Shown one piece after another: positions 8,801 to 16,113 of a DNA stretch of 64,000 bases. Source of the stretch: Glycomyces paridis (GTDB lineage Bacteria; Actinomycetota; Actinomycetes; Mycobacteriales; Micromonosporaceae); assembly GCF_004912155.1 (NCBI RefSeq), contig NZ_STGX01000019.1, positions 1 to 64,000 on the forward strand, in the 5' to 3' direction. Each line of letters begins with the position of its first letter. The stretch's first letter is position 1. The notes under the pieces were generated by a model that worked only from the letters and a program-made list of their open reading frames with translations, was not told the origin of the DNA and did no database searches. The position numbers and the translations under genes were made by a program.

Positions 8801-11452
8801 GGGGGTGAGCAGCAGGTCGCCGTCGTAGAGCTTGACGTCTCCTGAGTGGACGATGGCGCCGAGTTCGGCGTTCACGTCTTCCACCGGCACCTGCCAGTAG
8901 AGGCCCCACGCGTCGGTGCCGTCGGGCGGTCGCGGCGCGTCCCATTCGGTGGCGGCGCCGTCGGCGAGCGCGTCGCCCCACAGGTGCAGGCCCCAATCGG
9001 TGCCGTCATCTGGGGCGTGGACGGTGACGTACCCGTTGGCCTCGGCGAGGGAGTGGGCGACGTCGCCGGTCCCGGCGCTGAGCCAGACCTCCGGGGTCGC
9101 GCCCGGATCGAAGGTGCGGTCGGCGTCGAAGTCCTTGTTGCCGTCGGCGTCGATCACGAGGTAGCCCACCGAACTCGCGTCCTCGGCGAGCCGGATCGAC
9201 GCGAAGGACCCGTACGAGTCCTCCCCGGCGAAGGCGTTCGCGTCGGGCCAGGTGGTCAGGGACTCCTCGGCCACGTCGCCCCACGTGTACAGGCCCCACC
9301 GGTCGGCGTCGCCGTCGAAGTGGACGTTCGCCCAGGCCAGCGAGGAGCCGGCCTGGTCGGGGGTGGCGACGGCGGTGCCCGCGGTCGCCGAGGCGGTGCG
9401 GCCCTGGCGGTCGAGGACGACGGCCTTGAACTCGACGCCCGACCCGCCGGCGAGGCCGGCGAGGTCGTAGGCGATCCGGTGGTCCGGGCCCGGCGCGGTG
9501 CCGACGTAGGTCCAGTCGCCGCCGTCGACGGAGGCGGCGAAGGCGACGCGCGCGAGCGGGTCGCCGGTCACCTCGGCGTCGACGTAGGCGGTGGTCGCGG
9601 ACTCCTCGGCGACGGTGAGGGCAAGCGACGGGGCGTCCCCGGCGGCGACCTCGTCGTCGGCGCGGAAGACCACGGCCGACAGCGGCGGCACGGTGATCGT
9701 CGCGGTCCCGTCCGCGGCCTCGATCGCGCCGTCGCCGTAGACGGCGCTGAACGTGTCCGAATAGGTCTCCACGGACACGGTCTCCGTTGTCTCGCTGTTG
9801 GAGACGGCCACGAGGTACTCGATGCCCTCGTCGGAGGTGATGCGGGAGAACGCGAACACACCGTCCTCACTGGAGCGAGTGACCTGTGCGCCGTTCGCTA
9901 GCGCCGGATGTTCCTCGCGCAGGTCGGCGAGTTCGGCGATGGCCCGGTAGATCGGGTGCGAGGTGTCGTAGTTGTCGTCGGCGTGCGTGGCGTCGGTGCC
10001 GATGAGCTCGTCGTCGAGGTAGTCGGCGACCTCGGAGGCGAACATGGTCTGGCGCGCGTGGTCGTCGCCGCCCGCGCCGGTGAAGCCCTGCTCGTCGCCG
10101 TAGTAGACGACCGGCTGGCCGCGGGTGAGGAACATGAGCTGCTGGGCCAGGACGGCCCGCTGCGTCCAGGTGTCCTCCGCGGTCGTCTCCACGATGGTGC
10201 GGCCGACGCGGCCGATGTCGTGGTTGGAGACGAACGTGGGCATCGCGAGGGCGTCCGTGCCGTCGGTGGTGAACAGCGGGTCCGACTCGTAGAGGGTCGC
10301 CAGGCCCTGCGCGCCGGCGGTGCCGGTCGCGAAGCCGGTGGCCGCGCCGTGGAACCCGAAGTCGAGCACCGCGTCGAGGTCGCCTCGGCGCACGTACTCG
10401 CTCGTGTAGGCCGGGTCGCCGGAGTAGACCTCGCCGAAGGCGAAGAAGTCGATGCCCTTCGCGTCGGCCGCCTCGCGGACGCCTGCAAGAAATTGCGGCC
10501 AGAATTCGAGGTTCACGTGCTTGACGGTGTCGAGGCGGAAGCCGTCGACGCCGGAGTCGGCGATCCAGTCGGCGTACACGTCGATCCAGCCGTCCACGAC
10601 CTCGGGGCGCTCGGTCCACAGGTCGTCGAGCCCGGAGAAGTCGCCGTACGTGCTGGACTCGCCGGTGTAGGTCGAGTCGCCGCGGTTGTGGTACATCGCC
10701 GGGTCGTTGAGCCAGTCGGGGGACTTCAGGTCGGTCTCGTCCGCTTCGAGCACGGGCGTGTAAGCGGAGGCGCCGACCTCGGGGAACTCGTCCGATTCGG
10801 CGTAGTTCGCGTCGTCGAAGGGGCGTCCGTCGGCGTCGGTGTAGGGCGCGTCCTCCTTGTCCACGTACGTGTTCGCGCCCTCGGCGTACTCGATCGCGTC
10901 GGCGGTGTGGTTGACGACGACGTCGAGGTAGATCGCGATCCCGCGCTCGTGCGCGGCGTCGATGAGGCTCTGGAGCTCGGCGTCGTCGCCCAGGTGCGGG
11001 TCGACGGCGGTGAAGTCGGTGCCCCAGTAGCCGTGGTAGCCCGCGCCGGTCCAGGAGTCGGTGATCTGCACGGGCTGGTTGACGACGACGGGGGTCAGCC
11101 AGATCGCGGTGGTGCCCAGGCCCTCGATGTAGTCGAGGCGCTGCTCGACGCCCGCGAGGTCGCCGCCCTGGTAGAACATGCGCTGCGTCGGGTCGTAGCC
11201 GGTGGTGAGGGCGTCGCCGTCGAGCCCGCCGGTGTTGTTGGCGGCGTTCCCGTCCGCGAAGCGGTCGGTCATGACGAAGTAGAACTGCTCGGCCTCCTCG
11301 GCCGGGGCCTGGGCGAGCGCGGCCAGCTGGGCGTCGCTGGGCTCCTCGCTCCACGATCCGTCGCCTCCCGGCGGCTGGCCTGGGGTGGTGCAGGCGGTGA
11401 GTGCCAGGGCCGTGCCCAGCACTCCCGCCGCGATTCGGGCGGTACGCGGCAT
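5822..11452 (-). CDS. pulA: Secreted lipoprotein amylopullulanase: GH13 alpha-amylase fused to a GH13 type I pullulanase
   Basis: This encodes 1876 residues. The signal peptide ends in a lipobox (LTAC), so it is anchored outside the membrane. Domain 1 (about 50-600) is an alpha-amylase with motifs DVVVNH, GFRLD (D308), GEV (E341) and NHD (D412). Three repeated pullulanase-associated starch-binding domains follow (about 705-1000). Domain 2 (about 1080-1700) is a pullulanase with YNWGYDP, DVVYNH, GFRFD (D1480), YGEGWDF (E1506) and DAHDNE (D1636), then a C-terminal beta domain. Both catalytic triads look intact, so one chain should cut alpha-1,4 and alpha-1,6 bonds of starch or glycogen. The ATG at 11452 is preferred because GGAGG is 9 nt upstream; the ATG at 11461 abuts the GGAGG and would be poorly used. 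Confidence 0.95.
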   Translation of the reverse strand: MPRTARIAAGVLGTALALTACTTPGQPPGGDGSWSEEPSDAQLAALAQAPAEEAEQFYFVMTDRFADGNAANNTGGLDGDALTTGYDPTQRMFYQGGDLAGVEQRLDYIEGLGTTAIWLTPVVVNQPVQITDSWTGAGYHGYWGTDFTAVDPHLGDDAELQSLIDAAHERGIAIYLDVVVNHTADAIEYAEGANTYVDKEDAPYTDADGRPFDDANYAESDEFPEVGASAYTPVLEADETDLKSPDWLNDPAMYHNRGDSTYTGESSTYGDFSGLDDLWTERPEVVDGWIDVYADWIADSGVDGFRLDTVKHVNLEFWPQFLAGVREAADAKGIDFFAFGEVYSGDPAYTSEYVRRGDLDAVLDFGFHGAATGFATGTAGAQGLATLYESDPLFTTDGTDALAMPTFVSNHDIGRVGRTIVETTAEDTWTQRAVLAQQLMFLTRGQPVVYYGDEQGFTGAGGDDHARQTMFASEVADYLDDELIGTDATHADDNYDTSHPIYRAIAELADLREEHPALANGAQVTRSSEDGVFAFSRITSDEGIEYLVAVSNSETTETVSVETYSDTFSAVYGDGAIEAADGTATITVPPLSAVVFRADDEVAAGDAPSLALTVAEESATTAYVDAEVTGDPLARVAFAASVDGGDWTYVGTAPGPDHRIAYDLAGLAGGSGVEFKAVVLDRQGRTASATAGTAVATPDQAGSSLAWANVHFDGDADRWGLYTWGDVAEESLTTWPDANAFAGEDSYGSFASIRLAEDASSVGYLVIDADGNKDFDADRTFDPGATPEVWLSAGTGDVAHSLAEANGYVTVHAPDDGTDWGLHLWGDALADGAATEWDAPRPPDGTDAWGLYWQVPVEDVNAELGAIVHSGDVKLYDGDLLLTPADLGETWVTATGAHASQAAADGKAVLHYQRPDGDYDGWTLHTWEGAADPTDWNAGLQPARTDAYGLVFEVDLAEDAEALSYILHRGDEKDLPTDQRLDFAEYGQEVWLKAATADYARPAGASTGRGQNLDLAKEQAVWLDADTVALDVDATDGKVFELLASADGSIAVEDGALTGSFDTFALSAARGLTEAQRRAYPEYWNYRAFTVDADADLVHEALRGQLVAVERDHTGYAWYATGVQTAGALDAYYAAALDADLGVTWRGKKPTLSLWAPSAQSVRLELFDSPEDESPELHEMSFSERTGVWSVKGAKSWDRKYYRFALEVWHPATQRVESYSVTDPYSLSLAADSTHSQIVDLDDADLKPKGWDREQAPAEVDPAAAQVWEVHVRDFSIADASMEESLRGTYAAFTQEDSVSVRHLAELADAGLNYVHLLPTFDIASIPETGQATVDCDMDLMAANSSEQQACVGAVRAEDAYNWGYDPLHFNIPEGSYATDPEGTQRILEYRQMVAALHGLGLRVVNDVVYNHTAAAGADEKSVLDRIVPGYYHRLDADGEVYNSTCCANTATEAPMFGKFIVESAVLWQDAYHVDGFRFDLMGHHPKANMLAVQAALDEDVLLYGEGWDFGEVAGDALFEQATQVNMAGTGIGTFNDRLRDAVRGGGPFDEDPTTQGYGSGLWTDDNDGDATDAELSALMHAQDLTKLGLVGNLADYTFTASDGTEVAGSQLDYNGTGAGYTADPGEAVTYVDAHDNEILFDALAYKLDTEVSGTERAQMQVLSLATAVLSQGTGFITAGSESLRSKSLDRDSYDSGDWFNAIRWDCAGTEGYGPSSNGFGAGLPPQWTSEAKWPYAEAALDAVDAPSCEDIELARERYLELLAIASSTSAFSLGTGEAVAERVSFPLSGTASELPGVIVMRIDLAGLDDAFGSVTVVFNAGPDPVDQTVAEAAGSGAGLHPVLEDSADPVFAEAAFEDATGTFTVPGRTVAVFVS

Positions 11453-11539
11453 TGCGCTCATCCTCCGGGGGTCACAGGGGGACGGGGCCGCGCCGCGCGT
11501 GCCGGAAGCACGACGAGACGCGCACCCCGTGTGCGCAAG

Positions 11540-11568
11540 AACATACCACCTATGAAATTTTCTTACAA
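11540..11568 (-). promoter_or_regulatory. Promoter of the amylopullulanase gene
   Basis: On the minus strand TTGTAA (11563-11568) and TATGTT (11540-11545) are separated by exactly 17 nt, a good housekeeping-type promoter. The spacer contains GAAAATTTC, a near-perfect palindrome that could bind a sugar-responsive regulator. The 5' leader would be about 80 nt. Confidence 0.7.
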
Positions 11569-11616
11569 CATTCTGATGATCTGTTGCGTCCGCTGAGAAC
11601 GGCGCGCGTCAGGACC

Positions 11617-11841
11617 TCAGTGCCGCTCCTCGTCGAGGTGGCGCGTGCCCACCGGAGCGGAGTGCTCGAAGTGGATGGCGCTCACCGGCAGCGGGAACGG
11701 CGTGGAACCGAACGGGGAGGAGGCCCCGATGTGCCCGGAGGTCATCTCGCCGACCTCCAGGTGCCCGGGCTTGACGGTGCGGCTGCGGGTCTTGGCGGGC
11801 CGTTGGGCGGTGCGCCGCTCGGCGAGGTTCGAGTCACTCAT
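11617..11841 (-). CDS. Small hypothetical protein
   Basis: This encodes 74 residues. The N-terminus is basic (ERRTAQRPAKTRSRTVK). The remainder has Gly, Pro and His (SSPFGSTPFPLPVSAIHF) and ends in a charged stretch. No known domain is recognised. The ATG at 11841 is the most natural start because residues upstream would run into the yidD gene. There is no clear ribosome-binding site, so the evidence is mainly an open frame of ordinary composition in a gap of suitable size. It lies just downstream of yidD on the same strand. Confidence 0.45.
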   Translation of the reverse strand: MSDSNLAERRTAQRPAKTRSRTVKPGHLEVGEMTSGHIGASSPFGSTPFPLPVSAIHFEHSAPVGTRHLDEERH

Positions 11842-11851
11842 GACCAGGATT

Positions 11852-12310
11852 TTAACGGTCGCCCCTGGCGCCGGGCACCGGATCACGCGTGCCCCTGGTC
11901 ACCCCCGGCCGGCAGCGCAGCACCCGCGCCAACGCCAGTCGGCCGCCCGCCCACAGGCCGTACCGCGCGACCGCCCGATACCCGTAGCCCGAACACGTCG
12001 GCACGAACCGGCACTCCACCCCCACCCGCGGCGACAGCCGCCGCCGGTACACCGCGATGAGACGCAGCCCCAGCAGCCGCGGACCGGGCCGATGGCCCAC
12101 CCGCGCCGCCTCCAGCCGCTCCGGCGTCAGACGCCCGAACATCAAGACCCCCAACGCGAACGAATGAAACGGCCCCGGATCGGTCGCGCCCCCGCAGGCC
12201 GCCGCGCACGTGTTGCACGGCCCGCCCGGATTGCAGGCCGCCGCGAGCGGCGCACCGCAACCGGTCGCGCAGCCGGGTTCATAGGCGCCGGCGCAGCCCG
12301 AAGCGTCCAC
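11852..12310 (-). CDS. yidD: YidD-family membrane insertion factor with a Cys-rich N-terminal extension
   Basis: This encodes 152 residues. The C-terminal 80 residues match YidD, the small amphipathic protein that assists YidC/Sec-dependent membrane protein insertion. Key features are the basic helix ending YRRRLSP, then CRFVPTCSGYGYRAV and LARVLRCRPG. The usual YidD is 70-110 residues. Here about 50 residues precede it, with nine Cys among the first 40 (GCAGAYEPGCATGCG, PCNTCAAACGG), probably a metal-binding or disulfide-rich head. The GTG at 12310 opens the frame but lacks a good ribosome-binding site, and starts further in would shorten the head. It is not beside rpmH, rnpA or yidC, the usual yidD neighbours, so it may be a second copy. 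Confidence 0.75.
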   Translation of the reverse strand: MDASGCAGAYEPGCATGCGAPLAAACNPGGPCNTCAAACGGATDPGPFHSFALGVLMFGRLTPERLEAARVGHRPGPRLLGLRLIAVYRRRLSPRVGVECRFVPTCSGYGYRAVARYGLWAGGRLALARVLRCRPGVTRGTRDPVPGARGDR

Positions 12311-12563
12311 AGGACAGTTCTACACGCTTCGATCGATCGCGGACCGCACCGGCCGCGCCGCGCTGTCCGAGACTCCAGTTCGGATACCCGAGAGCGTCGA
12401 TTGCAGACGGTTGGTCCGCTGTCGTGTCCTCAAAGCACGCACTGCCCGTTATACGCCGATCACCCCTGTATCAGGGAATTGCCAGGATCGGTTCAGGGCA
12501 GGCTCAGCCTGATGGCCCACGGTGGGGGCCTCGGGGAATGAGGGGTTCCCGAGGGGTTATGGA

Positions 12564-12620
12564 CCCGGTGGGGCCATCGGACATCATCCTCCACTGACGA
12601 TCGCCGCAGGCCCCACCGGG
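12564..12620. terminator. 12-bp perfect inverted repeat with a 33-nt loop downstream of larE
   Basis: CCCGGTGGGGCC at 12564-12575 pairs perfectly with GGCCCCACCGGG at 12609-12620. It is downstream of larE and upstream of yidD, so a terminator is likely. The long loop leaves room for another role. Confidence 0.45.
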
Positions 12621-12682
12621 CACTCTCACCTGAACAATGATCACGTTGCGCCCCACGGACACGAACTGTCACACCCACCGGT

Positions 12683-12706
12683 CAGGGTTGTTGAACCGGG
12701 GGCCCA
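12683..12706 (-). repeat. Dispersed repeat, left member of the pair flanking larE
   Basis: 24 nt that match 13649-13672 in inverted orientation at 23 of 24 positions. The core, GGGCCCCCGGTTCAAC on the minus strand, is shared with the longer repeat copies at 15967 and 16949. Confidence 0.75.
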
Positions 12707-12749
12707 TCGTTCGGAACAAATCCGGAAAATCCAGAAATGTCGCCCGCCT

Positions 12750-13580
12750 TCAGCGGTACCGCTCCGGGTACGGCAGCAGTTCGTTCATCGCGCCCGAGCG
12801 GAAGCCCTGCGCGTCCAGGCGCACCTCCGCGTAGCCCTCCACGGCCGCGAGCACGCCGGGCCGGTCGGCCACGGCCGCGACCAGTTCGGCGTCGACCTCC
12901 ACCTTCGCGGTGTCGTCGCCCAGGTCGCGCACCCGCAGGTTCCGCACCGGGATGCGGGCCTCGGCGAGCGCCCCGCGCAGCGAGTGCTCGGCGGCGGCGA
13001 CGCGCGCGAGCCCGTCCGCGGTGACCTCGACGCCGTAGGCGATGCGGCTCGCGAGGCAGGCGGCGGCCGGTTTGTCCCAAGTGTCCAGTCCCCAGTCGCG
13101 CGAGGCGGCGCGGATCGCAGCCTTGGTGAGCCCCGCGTCGGCCAGCGGCGTGATCGCCCCCGCGTCGGCGGCGGCGCGGATGCCGGGGCGGAACCCGGCG
13201 CGCAGGTCGTCGGCGTTGGTGCCGGTGGCGACGGCCGCGATCCCGCGGGCCGCGGCGAGCGGGGCCACGACGCTCATCAGCTCGGTCTTGCAGAAGAAGC
13301 AGCGGTCGCCCGCGTTGGCGCGGTAGCCCTCGCGGGAGAGCTCGTCGGTCCCCGGCGCGTGGTGGACGACGCCGAGGCCCGCGGCGAACTCGCGGGCGCG
13401 GTCGAGTTCACTGCGCGGCAGCGAAGGCGAGACGGCCGTGGCGGCCTCGACCCGCTCGGCGCCGAGCGCGCGGACGGCGGCGGCGAGCAGGAACGCCGAG
13501 TCGGCGCCGCCGGAGAAGGCCACCATGATCGAGGGCAGCGAGGCGAGCCGGTCGAGCAGGCCGTCGAGATCGGAGGTCAC
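12750..13580 (-). CDS. larE: LarE-type ATP-dependent sacrificial sulfur transferase (PP-loop ATPase)
   Basis: This encodes 276 residues, normal for LarE. The PP-loop SGGADSA (about 23-29) binds ATP. CFFCK (about 96-100) and CLASR (about 172-176) supply the conserved cysteines. In characterised LarE a Cys in the region of CLASR donates its sulfur to the nickel-pincer cofactor precursor, while other LarE proteins use a [4Fe-4S] cluster held by three Cys. This one has the three candidate Cys, so cluster-type chemistry is possible. The usual partners larB and larC and a lactate racemase are not in the window. The start is GTG at 13580. The gene is flanked by an inverted pair of dispersed repeats. 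Confidence 0.85.
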   Translation of the reverse strand: MTSDLDGLLDRLASLPSIMVAFSGGADSAFLLAAAVRALGAERVEAATAVSPSLPRSELDRAREFAAGLGVVHHAPGTDELSREGYRANAGDRCFFCKTELMSVVAPLAAARGIAAVATGTNADDLRAGFRPGIRAAADAGAITPLADAGLTKAAIRAASRDWGLDTWDKPAAACLASRIAYGVEVTADGLARVAAAEHSLRGALAEARIPVRNLRVRDLGDDTAKVEVDAELVAAVADRPGVLAAVEGYAEVRLDAQGFRSGAMNELLPYPERYR

Positions 13581-13648
13581 CGTTCAGAGCCTATCCCGCC
13601 GCGCGAGTGACCCGATTTCAACGGACATAACGGAAATGTCCAAACTAT

Positions 13649-13672
13649 TGGGCCCCCGGTCCAACAACCCTG
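13649..13672 (+). repeat. Dispersed repeat, right member of the pair flanking larE
   Basis: This is the inverted partner of 12683-12706 with one mismatch. It lies in the 126-bp gap between the cold-shock gene end and the larE start. Confidence 0.75.
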
Positions 13673-13706
13673 CCCCAAGGGTCTGACAGATCCCGGTATG
13701 CGAGGA

Positions 13707-14105
13707 CTACTCGAGGTCGCTCGCGACGGCGCGGAGGAGCTCGGCGATCTTGGCGCCGGTCTTGCGGTCGGGGTGGCGCCCGCGCGACAGCGGCGGCATG
13801 ACCTGCTGTTCGAGGACGCCGATGAGGTCTTGGAGGAGACTGTTGAGCTCCTCGGGGGAGCGCTTCGACGTCTCGGGGACGGGCGCCGCGCCGGTCTGCG
13901 GGGCGGCCACGACGTGCAGGCCCATCGCCTGGACGCCGCGGCGGGTGTCGATCATGCTGTACTCGACCTTCGTGCCCTTGGCGAGTTCTTCGACGCCCTC
14001 GGGGAGGGCGTCGCGGTGCACGAAGACGTCCTTGCCGCCGTCGTCACGGGAGACGAATCCGAATCCCTTCTCGGCGTCGAACCATTTCACTCGACCACTG
14101 GGCAC
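13707..14105 (-). CDS. Cold-shock domain protein with a C-terminal helical extension
   Basis: This encodes 132 residues. Residues 1-65 are a cold-shock domain with both RNA-binding motifs (KGFGFV and DVFVH), beginning GRVKWFDAEKG. It probably acts as an RNA chaperone or antiterminator in the cytoplasm. A 65-residue tail rich in Leu, Glu and Arg (LNSLLQDLIGVLEQQ) follows. This two-part form is common in actinobacteria, unlike the 67-residue stand-alone Csp. The GTG at 14105 has GAGG 7 nt upstream. The neighbours are larE and mqnD on the same strand, but the gaps suggest separate transcripts. Confidence 0.9.
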   Translation of the reverse strand: MPSGRVKWFDAEKGFGFVSRDDGGKDVFVHRDALPEGVEELAKGTKVEYSMIDTRRGVQAMGLHVVAAPQTGAAPVPETSKRSPEELNSLLQDLIGVLEQQVMPPLSRGRHPDRKTGAKIAELLRAVASDLE

Positions 14106-14226
14106 CGCTGAACCTCGAACTTCTCGTCTACAGGGAACTGAAAGGTCCCCCAAGCCTAGCGTGGCACGCGCCGCCCCGCCCGAATCGCCGGGGTGACCGC
14201 ACCGCCACGCACCGCCACCGGCGTCC

Positions 14227-15093
14227 CTAGGGGATCGCGAGGGCGAGCTTCGGGACGAGCCCGAGCTCGGCCGCGCCGCCCAGGAGCCGCTCGACCGCCG
14301 AGCGGCCCTCGTCGCCGAGGTCGCGTGAGAACTCGTTGACGTACAGGTCGATGTGGCTGCGGCACACGTCCGCCGACATCTCCTGCGCGTGCTCGGCCAC
14401 ATAGGCGCGGCTCGCCTCCGGGTGCGCCCACGCGTAGTCCAGGGAGGCCCGGATCGCGGCCGTGACCGCCTCGGTGTCGAGATGGGACTTCGCGACGATC
14501 GCGCCGAGCGGGATCGGGCAGCCGGTGCTCGACTCCCACCACTCGCCGAGGTCCACGAGCCGTTCGAGGCCGTGCTCGCGGTAGGTGAACCGGGCCTCGT
14601 GGATGACCAGACCGGCGTCGTAGCGCCCCTCGCGCACCGCGGGCATGATCTGCTCGAAGGGCACGACCTCCCACGTCACGTCGCCCAGTACGCCGCCGAG
14701 GTCGCGCAGCCACAGGTTGAACAGCATGAACGCGGTGCTCCGGTCGGAGGGCACGGCCACGCGGCGGCCCGCGAGCCCGGCGGGCCCGAGCGGGCCGCGC
14801 GTGAGGACCAGCGGCCCGCAGCCGCGCCCGAGCGCGCCCCCCGCCGGCAGCAGCCGCCACCGGTCGTCGAGGTACGGCAGGGCCGCGTACGAGACCTTCG
14901 CGACGTCGAACTCGCCGCGCGCGCACGCGGTGTTCGTGACGTCGATGTCGGCGAACGTCAACCGCGTCGCCGGGGCGCCGTCGATGAGGCCCGAGGTCCA
15001 CGCGTGGTAGATGAAGGTGTCGTTCGGGCAGGGCGAGTGCGCGAGGTGCAGCGCCTCGGCCGGCGCGTCGAACGGGACGCCGAGAGCGACCAT
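14227..15093 (-). CDS. mqnD: 1,4-dihydroxy-6-naphthoate synthase (futalosine menaquinone pathway)
   Basis: This encodes 288 residues. MqnD converts cyclic dehypoxanthine futalosine to 1,4-dihydroxy-6-naphthoate, a late step of menaquinone synthesis. It has the periplasmic-binding-protein-like fold, with the family signature HSPCPNDTFIYHA near residue 19, then a Thr/Ser-rich phosphate-type pocket and VIHEARFTY in the second lobe. GGAGG lies 7 nt ahead of the ATG at 15093. It starts 2 nt after the mqnB stop, so mqnB and mqnD form an operon. Confidence 0.93.
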   Translation of the reverse strand: MVALGVPFDAPAEALHLAHSPCPNDTFIYHAWTSGLIDGAPATRLTFADIDVTNTACARGEFDVAKVSYAALPYLDDRWRLLPAGGALGRGCGPLVLTRGPLGPAGLAGRRVAVPSDRSTAFMLFNLWLRDLGGVLGDVTWEVVPFEQIMPAVREGRYDAGLVIHEARFTYREHGLERLVDLGEWWESSTGCPIPLGAIVAKSHLDTEAVTAAIRASLDYAWAHPEASRAYVAEHAQEMSADVCRSHIDLYVNEFSRDLGDEGRSAVERLLGGAAELGLVPKLALAIP

Positions 15094-15095
15094 CC

Positions 15096-15710
15096 CTACA
15101 CCTCCCTGATCGCGGCGGTCAGCGACTTCAGGGCGGTGCCCCAGTCCCAGCCCTCGACGTTGCGGTCGCCCACGAAGTTGGAGACCGTGCGGATCTCGGC
15201 GAACGGCAGCCCGGCCTGCTGGGCGGCCGTGGCGACGCCGAAGCCCTCCATGGCCTCCCCGACCGCGTCGGGGTAGCGGTGGGCGAGGTTCGCGGCGAGG
15301 CCGTCGGAGCCGGTGATCGAGGCGAGGGTGAGGATCTCGCCCCGCACGCCCTCGACGGCGACGGTGAGCACGGTGTTGCACCCGATCCGGTTGGTGCCGA
15401 AGCCGAGCTCGTCGATCGGCTGGAACCGCCACGGCAGCGCGACGCCGAGTTCGGCCGCGACGGAGTCGGTGCCGATGAGCACGTCGCCGATCCGGGCCCG
15501 GCCCTGGAAGGCCCCGCAGATCCCGGCGTTGACGACCACGTCGTAGGCGCGGCCCATCTGGCCGTTCTCGGCGATGGCCCGGGCGGTGGCGGCCGCGGCG
15601 GCCGCGGGTCCGACCCCGGCGACGAGGACGTCCAGCTCATGGCGGAGGGAGCGGCCGGCCTCGACGGCCTGGGCCTCCTCGGCGACCGCGCACACGACGA
15701 GTATTCGCAT
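15096..15710 (-). CDS. mqnB: Futalosine hydrolase
   Basis: This encodes 204 residues. MqnB removes hypoxanthine from futalosine in the alternative menaquinone pathway. It is a nucleoside phosphorylase/MTA-SAH nucleosidase-fold enzyme: an N-terminal ILVVCAVAEEA strand, GVGPAAAAAATA loop, NAGICGAF, then the acidic MEGFGVATAAQQAGLPFAEIR segment that binds the nucleoside, and SNFVGDR near the end. The start is the ATG at 15710. It leads the mqnB-mqnD pair. Other mqn genes (mqnA, mqnC, mqnE) are not in the window. Confidence 0.92.
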   Translation of the reverse strand: MRILVVCAVAEEAQAVEAGRSLRHELDVLVAGVGPAAAAAATARAIAENGQMGRAYDVVVNAGICGAFQGRARIGDVLIGTDSVAAELGVALPWRFQPIDELGFGTNRIGCNTVLTVAVEGVRGEILTLASITGSDGLAANLAHRYPDAVGEAMEGFGVATAAQQAGLPFAEIRTVSNFVGDRNVEGWDWGTALKSLTAAIREV

Positions 15711-16113
15711 GGACCCAAACCTACCGGGTGCCCCCGGCCGCGGCCCCTACGCGAGCCCGAGAACCGCACCGGGTCACCCACCGGTCGCACGACTGCCGCG
15801 GTACCGCCGCACCGACCGGTCGCGCCGCACCGGCGACGCGCCCCTGAACGATCGGACGCCGCAGGCCGAGCGCCCGCGGCGCCGACGTCATCGCAGTGGA
15901 GTCGAATGTGTGGACCGGCCCGCCGGCCGCGCGCCCGCGGCGCCGACAGGTCCGGCCCGAATCCGCGCACCACGACGTTCACCTCTGGGTAAGGGCCCCC
16001 GGTTTCAACGGTGCCCGCCGGGTGCGACGAAACGGGGCCGCGCGAGAGCGAATGTGTCGCACGCCGCTCAACGGCTCTCGCACCGACCTGCGGGTCCGGC
16101 GGGGAGCTGACCT
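15711..16113. other. Divergent intergenic region with repeats
   Basis: This 403-bp gap lies between mqnB (minus) and the DUF3027 gene (plus). It holds a 17-bp direct repeat (15870-15886 and 15931-15947, containing CGCCCGCGGCGCCGAC) and the 63-bp long repeat at 15967-16029. No coding frame is convincing. Promoters for both genes should lie here; the clearest element is TATGCT at 16113-16118. Confidence 0.45.
15967..16029 (+). repeat. 63-bp inverted repeat, left copy, flanking the DUF3027 gene
   Basis: It matches the reverse complement of 16949-17011 at 60 of 63 positions. The first 43 nt are identical and the three mismatches are near the far end. It contains the core GGGCCCCCGGTTTCAAC also seen around larE. 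Confidence 0.9.

Larger units (their letters stand above)
12311..12749. other. Intergenic region with several hairpins, no gene seen
   Basis: This 439-bp gap lies between larE and yidD, both on the minus strand. It contains a small hairpin at about 12530-12555 (CCTCGGG with CCCGAGG), the 12-bp inverted repeat at 12564-12620, and one copy of the dispersed repeat at 12683-12706. I found no open frame with a start signal and no riboswitch I recognise. The hairpins may end larE transcription and structure the yidD leader. Confidence 0.4.
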
